This document shows, in pieces, positions 8,438 to 16,073 of a stretch of 64,000 bases of DNA. Position 1 is the first letter of the stretch, and each line of letters opens with the position of its first letter. A program made the translations under genes and the position numbers. Origin of the DNA: Faecalicatena contorta (GTDB lineage: Bacteria > Bacillota > Clostridia > Lachnospirales > Lachnospiraceae); NCBI RefSeq assembly GCF_021531895.1, contig NZ_JAFBIX010000011.1, forward strand, positions 1 through 64,000, in the 5' to 3' direction. The notes under the pieces were generated by a model. It saw only the letters and a list, made by a program, of their open reading frames with translations, made no database searches and had not been told where the DNA came from.

Positions 8438-9334
8438 ATGAAGAAAGTAAAGTTGGAAAATGAGAAACTTGAGATTACCGTAAATATTCACGGTGCAGAA
8501 TTAAGTTCTATCCGAGAAAAGAAAAATGATACGCAGTACCTCTGGAATGCAGATCCAAAGTATTGGAATCGGTCATCACCGGTTCTTTTCCCATTTGTCG
8601 GTGGGGTCAAGGATAAGGTATATCGTCACGAAGGTGTGGAATATCCGATGAATCAGCATGGATTTGCAAGGGATATGGATTTTGACCTTCTTAGCCAGAC
8701 AGAGAATGAGGTATGGTTTGCATTGGATGCAACAGAAGAGACGAAAAAAGTATATCCATTTGATTTTCATTTGGAGATTGGCTATCATCTGGAAGAAAAT
8801 GCTGTTAAGGTCATGTGGAAGGTGAAGAATACCAATGATAAGACCATGTACTTTTCCATTGGGGCACATCCGGCATTCTTCTGTCCGGTCAGAGAAGGAG
8901 AGAAGCAGTCTGATGATTACATAGCTTTCCGTAAAGAAGATGGAACCGTGCCAGAGAGTTTCACCAATACCATCTTCGGCCAGGGTGGTATGGTGACCAC
9001 AGAGAAAAAGGAGTATACCCTTCAGGAAGGAACTCTTCCGATCGCGGAGAATCTCTTTGATGGAGATGCACTTGTCATCGAGAATCATCAGGTACAGCGA
9101 GTTGCCTTAATGGACAGTGATAAAAAAGAATATCTGGCAGTGGAATTCAATGCGCCGTTAGTCGGAATCTGGTCACCGCCGAAAAAACATGCACCATTCG
9201 TCTGCATTGAACCATGGTATGGAAGATGTGACAGCGAGGTGTTCGATGGCGAATTAAAAGACCGGGAATGGGGAAATACCCTGGAAGCAGGAGAAACCTT
9301 TGAAGCAGAGTATCGAGTAGTTGTACTGGCGTAA
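8438..9334 (+). CDS. Aldose 1-epimerase family protein (LacX-like)
   Basis: A galactose-mutarotase-fold protein of 298 residues close to the LacX/YeaD-like subgroup. Evidence is the N-terminal HGAELSSI, the segment RSSPVLFPFVGG, then NQHGFARD and IGAHPAFFCP, which supply the His residues typical of mutarotases. It probably interconverts anomers of a sugar or sugar phosphate in the cytoplasm; no signal peptide is present. It starts 30 bases after the Nudix gene with AGAAAGGAAATAA as ribosome site, so the two likely share a transcript. The substrate is unknown. Confidence 0.87.
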   Translation: MKKVKLENEKLEITVNIHGAELSSIREKKNDTQYLWNADPKYWNRSSPVLFPFVGGVKDKVYRHEGVEYPMNQHGFARDMDFDLLSQTENEVWFALDATEETKKVYPFDFHLEIGYHLEENAVKVMWKVKNTNDKTMYFSIGAHPAFFCPVREGEKQSDDYIAFRKEDGTVPESFTNTIFGQGGMVTTEKKEYTLQEGTLPIAENLFDGDALVIENHQVQRVALMDSDKKEYLAVEFNAPLVGIWSPPKKHAPFVCIEPWYGRCDSEVFDGELKDREWGNTLEAGETFEAEYRVVVLA

Positions 9335-9343
9335 TGCCAGTAC
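9323..9343 (+). terminator. Hairpin overlapping the stop codon of the epimerase gene
   Basis: GTACTGGC (9323-9330) and GCCAGTAC (9336-9343) are a perfect 8-bp stem with a five-base loop containing the TAA stop. No T-tract follows, so it may be a weak terminator or an mRNA 3'-end stabiliser. Confidence 0.4.
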
Positions 9344-9391
9344 AATTCCTTGAAATTATTTGCAAAAAATCATAACATTTTAATGAGGATA

Positions 9392-9420
9392 TTGTTTTTT
9401 AGTGATAAATTACATATAAT
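9392..9420 (+). promoter_or_regulatory. Sigma-A-type promoter of a short leader RNA
   Basis: TTGTTT (9392-9397) and a perfect TATAAT (9415-9420) are 17 bases apart. The predicted start near 9427 gives a transcript of about 120 bases that ends at the terminator at 9547. Confidence 0.65.
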
Positions 9421-9426
9421 ATATGT

Positions 9427-9547
9427 GAGAACAGAGAAGTTCTCCTTCATCTTGATGAGTCCTGTGACGGTTCTGACAGGACAGTAAAATAAAAATTGAC
9501 CGAATGATGAAGTTGTTAAGTGAGAGGCTGGATGCCTCTCGTTTTTT
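9427..9547 (+). ncRNA. Candidate structured RNA with an H-type pseudoknot (riboswitch-like or small RNA)
   Basis: Between a good promoter and a good terminator lies a nested structure. An outer stem CTTCATC (9445-9451) pairs with GATGAAG (9506-9512). An inner stem GTCCTGT (9459-9465) pairs with ACAGGAC (9476-9482). The loop bases CGGT (9468-9471) can pair with ACCG (9499-9502) across an A-rich linker, as in H-type pseudoknot riboswitches. It precedes the ecsC pseudogene. I cannot match it to a known riboswitch class. Confidence 0.5.
9522..9547 (+). terminator. Rho-independent terminator before the ecsC pseudogene
   Basis: GAGAGGC (9523-9529) pairs with GCCTCTC (9534-9540) around TGGAT, followed by GTTTTTT. 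It lies between the candidate structured RNA and the downstream gene, so it could be an attenuator. Confidence 0.9.
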
Positions 9548-9578
9548 CTGATTAAAGCATAATCAGGAGGATTCCGGC

Positions 9579-9942
9579 ATGTTTTTTACAAAGGATAAAT
9601 GGAAAAAGGAATGGGAAGCTCTGGAGAAAAAGGAACAAAGTTTCCTTAAGAAGAATATCCAGGAGAAGGAATCTGTCCTTAAGCAAAAGCTTTCGGATAA
9701 GATCCCGGACAAATTGGAAGATACACTGCACGCTGCTTTCGTGAAGGCTTTTGAAATGGTCTTTGAATATGGGACAGGTATCATTGAGACTTCTTTATAT
9801 GAAGTTTCTTCAGGGAATTCCGATTGTCGGAGTCGCAGGTGGCCTGGCAGACAGTGTATATCTGAAGAAAATAACAGATTATGCGGATTTGAAATATCGT
9901 CGCCGCTTTTTAAAAAAGAAGCTGTCAGATGAGAGCAAATGA
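9579..9942 (+). pseudogene. ecsC-family pseudogene with internal deletion and frameshift
   Basis: The first 73 codons encode the N-terminus of an EcsC-family protein, ending in FEYGTGIIET. From about 9790 the C-terminus continues in another frame as LLYMKFLQGIPIVGVAGG and ends at 9942. Intact EcsC proteins are about 250-270 residues; roughly 130 central codons, including the membrane-associated part, are gone. The frame change and loss at the same spot indicate one deletion event at about 9790-9797. A ribosome site (CAGGAGG) is retained, so a truncated 117-residue peptide could still be made. EcsC in Bacillus is linked to the Ecs ABC transporter, but its function is poorly known. Confidence 0.85.
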
Positions 9943-10055
9943 TGAATATAGATGGTATTATTGCCGAAAATGGGTTATACTATTTTGTGTAGAAAACAAA
10001 CTGTCAGATATTGGATGGCAGAAAAATACAAATCATAAAAAGAGAGGTAATCATT

Positions 10056-10364
10056 ATGTCAGTGATTCATTTAACCAGTGATAATTTCAAAGAAGAAGTA
10101 TTAGAATCTAAGGTGCCAGTGTTGGTGGATTTCTGGGCAACATGGTGCGGACCGTGCCAGATGGTAGGACCAATCGTAGAGGAATTGGGAGAAGAAGTTA
10201 CAGATGCGAAGATCTGTAAAGTGGATGTCGATGCGAATCCAGATCTGGCAAGAGAGTATCGGGTAATGTCAATTCCGACATTTTTGGTGTTCAAGGACGG
10301 ACAGATGGTAAAAAGAGATATGGGAGCAAAGCCAAAGGAAGAACTTCTGGCATTGCTGAAGTAA
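10056..10364 (+). CDS. trxA: Thioredoxin
   Basis: A 102-residue cytoplasmic thiol-disulfide reductant with the WCGPC active site at Cys31/Cys34 and the cis-Pro loop SIPTFLVFKDG. It carries electrons to disulfide substrates and, in anaerobes of this type, to the glycine reductase complex encoded at the window start. ATG 10056 is preceded by AGAGAGG at 10041-10047; the in-frame upstream start would add a non-thioredoxin tail. It is monocistronic, ending at a strong terminator. Confidence 0.96.
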   Translation: MSVIHLTSDNFKEEVLESKVPVLVDFWATWCGPCQMVGPIVEELGEEVTDAKICKVDVDANPDLAREYRVMSIPTFLVFKDGQMVKRDMGAKPKEELLALLK

Positions 10365-10386
10365 GAGAAAGAAAATGAAGATCACA

Positions 10387-10432
10387 AAAACCTCAAGATA
10401 GACTTACTGTTGTAACGATATCTTGAGGTTTT
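10387..10432 (+). terminator. Rho-independent terminator of trxA
   Basis: A perfect 14-bp stem, AAAACCTCAAGATA (10387-10400) with TATCTTGAGGTTTT (10419-10432). The A/T-rich base makes it work in both directions. Confidence 0.9.
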
Positions 10433-10468
10433 ATCTTGTCTTGGCTGAATCTGAAAATGGGGAAGTCC

Positions 10469-10498
10469 TTGCATTCTTACCGTACTTCAGAGTATACT
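10469..10498 (+). promoter_or_regulatory. Sigma-A-type promoter for the NMN-adenylyltransferase-like gene
   Basis: TTGCAT (10469-10474) and TATACT (10493-10498) with an 18-base spacer. The start codon is 45 bases downstream of the -10 box. Confidence 0.6.
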
Positions 10499-10542
10499 AA
10501 ATATACGTTCGAAAGAGTATAATCAATGAGGGAGAGAAACAT

Positions 10543-11130
10543 ATGATAGAGACTGGAGTAATTAACGGAAGATTTCAAGTGTTACATTTAAAACATATGG
10601 AATATATACTGGCAGCAAAAATGCGCTGCAACAAATTATACATCGGGATTTCCAATCCTGACAACATGCACACCAGAGATTCGGTCAATGATGTCAATCG
10701 AAGCGAACCTTCTGCTAATCCGTTGTCTTATTTTGAACGGTATCAGATGATCAGAGGTGCGATGCAGGAATTTAAGGTTCCGGAAAGTGAATACGATATT
10801 ATTCCGTTTCCGATTAACTGTCCGGAATATCTGTTACAGTATACTCCGAAAGATGCAGTATATTACCTGGGAATGTACGATGAGTGGGATGAAGAAAAAT
10901 ATAAGATACTGCGAAGTCTCGGGCTTAATATAGAAGTGCTGTGGCACAGACCATTAGAGGAAAAAGGAATCACTGGTGCCATGGTACGAAATTGTATTGC
11001 AATGGAACAAGAGTGGGCGAAGTTCGTGCCGAAAAGTGTATATCGATATCTGACAGAAAATGAGATGGATAAAAAGATAAAAAGACTGGAATTGATGCGG
11101 ATAGAGGAGAAGATGAATGCGTGTTTTTAG
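10543..11130 (+). CDS. Nicotinamide-nucleotide adenylyltransferase-like nucleotidyltransferase
   Basis: Member of the cytidylyltransferase/NMNAT superfamily, 195 residues, closest in pattern to the archaeal-type NadM group. It has GRFQVLHLKH near the N-terminus, with the HxxH nucleotide-binding pair at His15 and His18, and a late ITGAMVR segment matching the ISGTxIR motif. Family enzymes join ATP to NMN to give NAD. The first motif is GRFQVLH where NadM usually has GRFQPFH, so the substrate could differ. A GAGGGAGAG ribosome site precedes ATG 10543. It stands alone between a promoter and a bidirectional terminator. Confidence 0.75.
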   Translation: MIETGVINGRFQVLHLKHMEYILAAKMRCNKLYIGISNPDNMHTRDSVNDVNRSEPSANPLSYFERYQMIRGAMQEFKVPESEYDIIPFPINCPEYLLQYTPKDAVYYLGMYDEWDEEKYKILRSLGLNIEVLWHRPLEEKGITGAMVRNCIAMEQEWAKFVPKSVYRYLTENEMDKKIKRLELMRIEEKMNACF

Positions 11131-11190
11131 TATGTCTGCTTGCTTCTTTTGTAGTATAATGGCAGAGACTGATGTGAGATCATGATATAA

Positions 11191-11225
11191 AAAAGAAACG
11201 GTGTTTCATGTGCACCGTTTCTTTT
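11191..11225 (+). terminator. Bidirectional terminator between convergent genes
   Basis: Perfect 13-bp stem AAAAGAAACGGTG (11191-11203) with CACCGTTTCTTTT (11213-11225). It serves the adenylyltransferase-like gene on the plus strand and the YbjQ gene on the minus strand. Confidence 0.9.
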
Positions 11226-11240
11226 GTGGTATAATAAATT

Positions 11241-11555
11241 TTAATCTACGAATTTTACTGCGGTTCCGTATGCCAGAACTTCTGCTGCGCCCTGTACGAT
11301 GGAGCTGGAAGCGTAGTGGATATTTACCACAGCATCTGCGCCCATTGCAGCAGCATCATCTGCCATACGTTTGGTAGCAACAGCTCTGGCTTCGTTCATC
11401 ATCTCTGTGTAGGAGGTAAGTTCTCCACCGACCAGTGTCTTGAAGCTGTTCATGATGTCCTTACCAAGATGTACGGATTGAATCATAGTACCTCTTACTA
11501 GTCCGATCATCTCAAATTTTTTTCCTGGAATATAATCCGTATTTACTAATATCAT
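11241..11555 (-). CDS. YbjQ/UPF0145 heavy-metal-binding-domain family protein
   Basis: A 104-residue cytoplasmic protein of UPF0145. Family features are the N-terminal strand MILVNTDYIPGK, the central helix ending in ARAVATKRMADDA, and the conserved GADAVVNIHYA. YbjQ-type proteins form pentamers; their biochemical role is not established despite the domain name. A GAGAGGAGAACAGGT ribosome region precedes the start. It is a single gene converging on the adenylyltransferase-like gene. Confidence 0.9.
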   Translation of the reverse strand: MILVNTDYIPGKKFEMIGLVRGTMIQSVHLGKDIMNSFKTLVGGELTSYTEMMNEARAVATKRMADDAAAMGADAVVNIHYASSSIVQGAAEVLAYGTAVKFVD

Positions 11556-11646
11556 ACCTGTTCTCCTCTCAAGATATAATTGTATTATTTTATTAATACA
11601 ATTATACTATAAAAATGAAGCAAAGACAATATGCAATATAGCTGAT

Positions 11647-12444
11647 TTATAAATTTAATACATCCTTAATGGTATAAAAGCCAGGTTCTTTATCAGCAAG
11701 ATAAGCAGCGCAGTCACAGGCACCGCGTGCAAAGCATTCCCAGTTGTAGGAGTGATGAGTGATTTCCAGACGCTCTCCCATTCCGCCGAAGAATACGGTG
11801 TGGCTGCTAGGAATATTGCCGGCGCGAAGAGAGTGGTAGCCGATAGTTCCGGGAACTCTCGGAGAGGCACCTTCTCGACCGTATACGGCGATGTCATTCA
11901 GTTCTTTGCCAAGGGCATGGGCCATAATCTCGCCCATTTCCTTCGAAGTTCCACTTGGAGCATCTTTCTTCCACTGGTCGTGCATTTCTAAAATCTCAAT
12001 ATCCAGATCATTTCCGGCGATCGTTGTTACCATTTCCAGTAATTTATTCATGATATTGACCAGTTTTGAAGTGTTTGCTGCATACAACATCGGGATCTGG
12101 GAAGCAGCATCCTGAAACCGCTGCATCTCTTCTTCGCTAAATCCTGTAGTGCCGCATACCAATGCCTTTTTATGTGCGATTGCCAGATCAAGGACTTCCA
12201 TAGCGTTCTCTTTGGTAGAAAAGTCAATGATGACATCACAGGAATCGATGACGCTTTCCAGATCATCCACAACCGGGACACCTATTTCTTTTCCGATCAT
12301 AGCAACCATTCCCAGATCACTTCCTATGTAATCACGCCCCTTTGGAGCAACGCCGGCAACCAGTTCCATATCCTCTCTTTCTGCTGCAACCTGCGTGATT
12401 AATTTTCCCATTTTTCCCCGTGGACCTACTACAATAACTTTCAT
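11647..12444 (-). CDS. dapB: 4-hydroxy-tetrahydrodipicolinate reductase
   Basis: Reduces hydroxy-tetrahydrodipicolinate with NAD(P)H in lysine and diaminopimelate synthesis, hence cell-wall building. The N-terminal Rossmann motif is VVGPRGKMGK, then CGTTGFS, and the catalytic segment EMHDQWKKDAPSGTS with the catalytic His and Lys; the second His of the usual HH pair is Asp here. Start ATG 12444 is chosen because AAAGGAG lies 9 bases upstream; the in-frame upstream ATG contains that ribosome site and is not credible. It has 265 residues, as usual. It is a lone minus-strand gene, divergent from the peptide transporter. Confidence 0.95.
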   Translation of the reverse strand: MKVIVVGPRGKMGKLITQVAAEREDMELVAGVAPKGRDYIGSDLGMVAMIGKEIGVPVVDDLESVIDSCDVIIDFSTKENAMEVLDLAIAHKKALVCGTTGFSEEEMQRFQDAASQIPMLYAANTSKLVNIMNKLLEMVTTIAGNDLDIEILEMHDQWKKDAPSGTSKEMGEIMAHALGKELNDIAVYGREGASPRVPGTIGYHSLRAGNIPSSHTVFFGGMGERLEITHHSYNWECFARGACDCAAYLADKEPGFYTIKDVLNL

Positions 12445-12526
12445 AAATGTAAACTCCTTTCGCATACATGATATGACTAATTATGTCTATTTTATCACAA
12501 AATATAAGAATCACAAAGGAGTTTTC

Positions 12527-12555
12527 TTGACATGAAAATGTGCATAATGTATAAT
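12527..12555 (+). promoter_or_regulatory. Near-consensus sigma-A promoter of the peptide transporter
   Basis: TTGACA (12527-12532) and TATAAT (12550-12555) with a 17-base spacer: a perfect consensus pair. It predicts a start near 12562, within the palindrome that follows. Confidence 0.85.
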
Positions 12556-12558
12556 AAA

Positions 12559-12589
12559 TTATAGATTATCAATAATTAATAATCTATAA
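12559..12589 (+). promoter_or_regulatory. Palindromic operator candidate at the peptide transporter promoter
   Basis: TTATAGATTAT (12559-12569) and ATAATCTATAA (12579-12589) form a perfect 11-bp inverted repeat. It begins three bases after the -10 box and covers the expected transcription start. This placement fits a repressor site; the regulator is unknown. Confidence 0.55.
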
Positions 12590-12678
12590 TAAACAAATTT
12601 CTAGAGAAGTGCCTTGTATCAAATGCTAACGAAGAGGTTATTGAGAAAAGGTGCGGGGAAAAAGGAGGATGAGTAATA

Positions 12679-14052
12679 ATGAGTACTCAAACAAAAAAGA
12701 AGCTCCCTATGGGTTTTTGGGCATGCTCTACGACGGAGATTTTTGAACGTTTTGCTTATTATACCGGACGTTCTATCCTGTTAGTTTTCGTAGCAGCAAG
12801 TGTAGCATCAGGTGGTCTTGGTCTGTCAGAAGGAACCGCTGCGACCATGCAGTCACAGTTGACAGCATTTTCTTATGGACTTCCGATTCTGTGTTCCATT
12901 ATCTGTGACCGTCTGATTGGCGCAAGGTATACCACCCCAATTGGTATGGTTCTCTGTGGCGTTGGTTACTGGATTGGATCTATGGCAACAAGCAGTGGAA
13001 TGGTATATGCGATGATCTGGTGTATCAGTATCGGTCTTGCATTCTATAAAACTGGTCCGTTGATTGGTCGTATCGTATCCAGTGATCAGCTTAACAATGC
13101 ATATTCTGTTCGTTATGGACTTGTTAACATCGGTGCATTTGCAGGCCCATTCCTTGCAGGTATTCTGTATCAGGATGTATTCGCAAGTGGAGATATGATG
13201 GGATACAGACCATGCTTCAAGATTGCAGCTATCCTGATGTTCTTAGGAGCAATCTGGTTCACCATTGGAACACGTTTTATGGGTGAAGCAGGAAAGACAC
13301 CTTTCAAGAAAGAATTGACAGAAGAAGAGATTGCCCGTGAAGCAGAGTTGAAGGCAAAGAATAAAGAAGAAAAGAAGATGCCTTATACAACAATTGAAAA
13401 GAAGAGAATTGCAGCAATCATTCTGATCTGTGTATTTGCTATTATCTTCTGGATCTTCTGGTATCTGGCTTATCTGCCGGTATATTACTTCTGGGGTGAA
13501 AATGCAAACTGGGTAGTTGGAGGCTACAATGTACCTCTTACATGGTTTGATGCTGCAAATGCTTTATTCTGTGTATTAGTTGGTATGTTTGTAACACCAA
13601 AGCTTTGGAGTTACCTGGCAAACAGACCGAAGGGTGATATGAGTATTTACAAGAAATGTGCATTAGGTATTGGTACTCTTGGTGTTGGATATCTGTTCTT
13701 TGCATTGATGGATATTATCCGTGGTGATGGACAGATCAGCTGTCTGTGGCTTTTAGCTTTTGCAGTTCTGATTACATTGGGTGAGATGTTCTTCTCTCCA
13801 CTGGGAAATGCATTTATCGCTAAGTATGCACCAAGCCGTATTTACTCTACAATGCAGTCTGTATGGGGACTTGCAATATTCTTCGCAGCAATCAGTTATG
13901 GATATGTTTATAATGCATTATTCGGAGGAGCTATTAAGTTCACGACCGCATGTATTATCATTGCAGTAATCGCATTTGTTGCTGTCGCACTTTTGGTTAT
14001 CCTGGATAAACCATTAACAGCACTGGTTGAGAAGAAAGATGACGAAAAATAG
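12679..14052 (+). CDS. POT/PTR2-family proton-coupled peptide transporter
   Basis: Major-facilitator peptide importer of 457 residues with about 12-14 membrane helices. The proton-coupling motif ExxERF appears as EIFERFAYY near residue 20, and GSMATSS and GEMFFSPLG segments match the family. It brings di- and tripeptides in with protons. A charged cytoplasmic loop (residues 205-235) divides the helix bundles. AAAGGAGGATGAGTAATA supplies the ribosome site. The next gene is an X-Pro aminopeptidase, so the pair imports and trims peptides. Confidence 0.92.
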   Translation: MSTQTKKKLPMGFWACSTTEIFERFAYYTGRSILLVFVAASVASGGLGLSEGTAATMQSQLTAFSYGLPILCSIICDRLIGARYTTPIGMVLCGVGYWIGSMATSSGMVYAMIWCISIGLAFYKTGPLIGRIVSSDQLNNAYSVRYGLVNIGAFAGPFLAGILYQDVFASGDMMGYRPCFKIAAILMFLGAIWFTIGTRFMGEAGKTPFKKELTEEEIAREAELKAKNKEEKKMPYTTIEKKRIAAIILICVFAIIFWIFWYLAYLPVYYFWGENANWVVGGYNVPLTWFDAANALFCVLVGMFVTPKLWSYLANRPKGDMSIYKKCALGIGTLGVGYLFFALMDIIRGDGQISCLWLLAFAVLITLGEMFFSPLGNAFIAKYAPSRIYSTMQSVWGLAIFFAAISYGYVYNALFGGAIKFTTACIIIAVIAFVAVALLVILDKPLTALVEKKDDEK

Positions 14053-14084
14053 AGTGGATTATTAGAATATAATTATGTACAATG

Positions 14085-14132
14085 ATATTAGGATTGCGGG
14101 ATTACATATGGAATGCCTGTCAATCCTAATAT
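14085..14132 (+). other. Intergenic hairpin between the peptide transporter and aminopeptidase
   Basis: ATATTAGGATTG (14085-14096) pairs perfectly with CAATCCTAATAT (14121-14132). No T-tract follows. It may set the ratio of the two proteins by mRNA processing or partial termination. Confidence 0.5.
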
Positions 14133-14183
14133 TATTGGGGAGAAAAAACCCATAATAACAATTATTTTAGGAGGCGTAATACA

Positions 14184-15971
14184 ATGAGTATTCCTGAGAG
14201 ATTAACAAATTTACGTGCAAAAATGGCAGAGAAAGGAATCGATGCTTATATCGTTCCAACTGCAGACTTTCACCAGAGCGAATATGTTGGGGAATATTTT
14301 AAGGCAAGAAAGTATATTACTGGATTTTCTGGCTCTGCAGGTACAGCAGTTATCACAAAAGATGAAGCCCGTCTTTGGACGGATGGACGTTACTTCATTC
14401 AGGCAGCAAAGCAGTTGGAAGGTACAACTGTAGAATTAATGAAGATGGGAGAACCAGGAGTACCGGAACTCACAGCATATCTGGAAGATATCCTGAAAGA
14501 AGGAGATACTCTTGGGTTTGATGGACGTGTGGTTTCTGTCGGAGAAGGACAGGAATATGCAGACATTGCAGCTAAAAAAGGAGCAAAGGTCGAGTATCAT
14601 GAGGATCTGATCGATCTGATCTGGGAAGATCGTCCGGAACTTTCCAAAGCACCTGCATTTTCTCTTGGAATTGAGTATGCAGGCGAATCCGCAGCAGATA
14701 AGCTTAAGAGGACTCGCGAGGAGATGGAGAAAGCCGGAGCAAATGCACATGTGCTCACGACATTGGATGACATCTGCTGGACACTGAATATCCGTGGTGA
14801 TGATATTGAATTCTTCCCGTTACTTTTATCTTATGCCATTATTAAGATGGACTGCATGGAACTCTATGTTGATGAGAGTAAGCTGGATGATGATATCAAA
14901 GCTTCGCTGGCAGAACTGAATGTCAACCTCCATCCATATAATGATATCTATGAAGATATCCGTACGTTGGATGAGAATACGGTAGTTATGGTTGACCCAA
15001 GTAAGTTAAATTATGCTCTGTATAATAATATTCCGGAAAATGTTAAGAGAGTAGAAGAGAGAAATCCGGCGATTCTTATGAAAGCAATGAAGAATCCGGT
15101 AGAGATTGAAAATATCCGTAAAGCACAGATCAAAGACAGTGTTGCGCATGTAAGATTCATGAAATGGTTGAAAGAAAATGTGGGCAAGATGAAGATCACA
15201 GAGATGAGTGCTACAGAAAAACTGGATGAACTCCGTGCTGAGATGGGCAACTTTATCCGCCCAAGCTTTGAGCCGATTGCTTCTTATGGTGAACATGGTG
15301 CAATCGTTCACTACACATCATCACCAGAGACTGATGTTGAGCTGAAAGAAGGAAGCTTCTTCCTGACTGATACGGGTGCAGGATTCTGGGAAGGTTCTAC
15401 AGATGTTACAAGAACTTATGCGCTTGGTGAAGTAACACAGCAGATGAAAGACGACTTTACTTTAGTTGCAATCAGTAACCTTCAGCTTGGCAGTGCGAAG
15501 TTCCTGGAAGGATGTACAGGTATGGTACTTGATATCCTGTCAAGAAAACCATTCTGGGATCGTAATATGAACTTCAATCATGGAACCGGACATGGTGTAG
15601 GATACCTTCTGAACATCCATGAAGGACCTGCTGGTTTCCGTTGGAGATATCGTAAGGGCGAGACAGAGGTGTTGCGTGAAGGTATGGTTATTACAGATGA
15701 GCCGGGAATCTATATCGAGGGCTCTCATGGTATTCGTCTGGAGAACGAACTTCTCTGCTGTAAGGGTGAGAAGAACGAATATGGACAGTTTATGTATTTT
15801 GATGCGATTACACTGATTCCAATGGATCTGGATGCAATCAATCCTGATATCATGACAGCAGAAGATAAGAAGCTCTTAAATGATTACCATAAGAAAGTAT
15901 ATGATACCATTTCTCCATATCTGAATGATGAAGAAAAGGAATGGCTTGCGAAGTATACCAGAGCAATCTAA
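14184..15971 (+). CDS. pepP: Aminopeptidase P family metalloprotease (X-Pro aminopeptidase)
   Basis: Two-metal exopeptidase that removes an N-terminal residue ahead of proline. The 595-residue form has two creatinase-type N-terminal domains (residues 1-310) and a pita-bread catalytic domain. Metal ligands are visible as LTDTGAGFWEGSTDVTRTY (two Asp), HGTGHGVGY (His), ITDEPGIYIEGSHG (Glu) and RLENELL (Glu). No signal peptide, so it acts in the cytoplasm. It follows the peptide transporter by 131 bases; TTTTAGGAGGCG is its ribosome site. The long form is typical of clostridia. Confidence 0.94.
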   Translation: MSIPERLTNLRAKMAEKGIDAYIVPTADFHQSEYVGEYFKARKYITGFSGSAGTAVITKDEARLWTDGRYFIQAAKQLEGTTVELMKMGEPGVPELTAYLEDILKEGDTLGFDGRVVSVGEGQEYADIAAKKGAKVEYHEDLIDLIWEDRPELSKAPAFSLGIEYAGESAADKLKRTREEMEKAGANAHVLTTLDDICWTLNIRGDDIEFFPLLLSYAIIKMDCMELYVDESKLDDDIKASLAELNVNLHPYNDIYEDIRTLDENTVVMVDPSKLNYALYNNIPENVKRVEERNPAILMKAMKNPVEIENIRKAQIKDSVAHVRFMKWLKENVGKMKITEMSATEKLDELRAEMGNFIRPSFEPIASYGEHGAIVHYTSSPETDVELKEGSFFLTDTGAGFWEGSTDVTRTYALGEVTQQMKDDFTLVAISNLQLGSAKFLEGCTGMVLDILSRKPFWDRNMNFNHGTGHGVGYLLNIHEGPAGFRWRYRKGETEVLREGMVITDEPGIYIEGSHGIRLENELLCCKGEKNEYGQFMYFDAITLIPMDLDAINPDIMTAEDKKLLNDYHKKVYDTISPYLNDEEKEWLAKYTRAI

Positions 15972-15990
15972 TCCAAATGGCCTTATATAT

Positions 15991-16039
15991 AAAAAGTACT
16001 GGAGTGCGTTGTGTTGAACAATGCACTCCAGTACTTTTT
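15991..16039 (+). terminator. Bidirectional terminator between pepP and the GntR gene
   Basis: A perfect 17-bp stem runs from 15991-16007 (AAAAAGTACTGGAGTGC) to 16023-16039, with A and T runs at the base. Confidence 0.92.
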
Positions 16040-16073
16040 ATACATATGATAAAGACTGCAAAATGATACATGA

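Noticed and set aside
9445-9512. Hammerhead ribozyme, suggested by the TTGATGAGTCC segment.
   Set aside because: The required GAAA strand after stem II is missing (ACAGGACAGTAAAA), and the stems do not form the three-way core.
9579-9932. Intact 117-residue gene of unknown function.
   Set aside because: The residues after about 73 are out-of-frame reading of the EcsC C-terminus; it is a broken gene.
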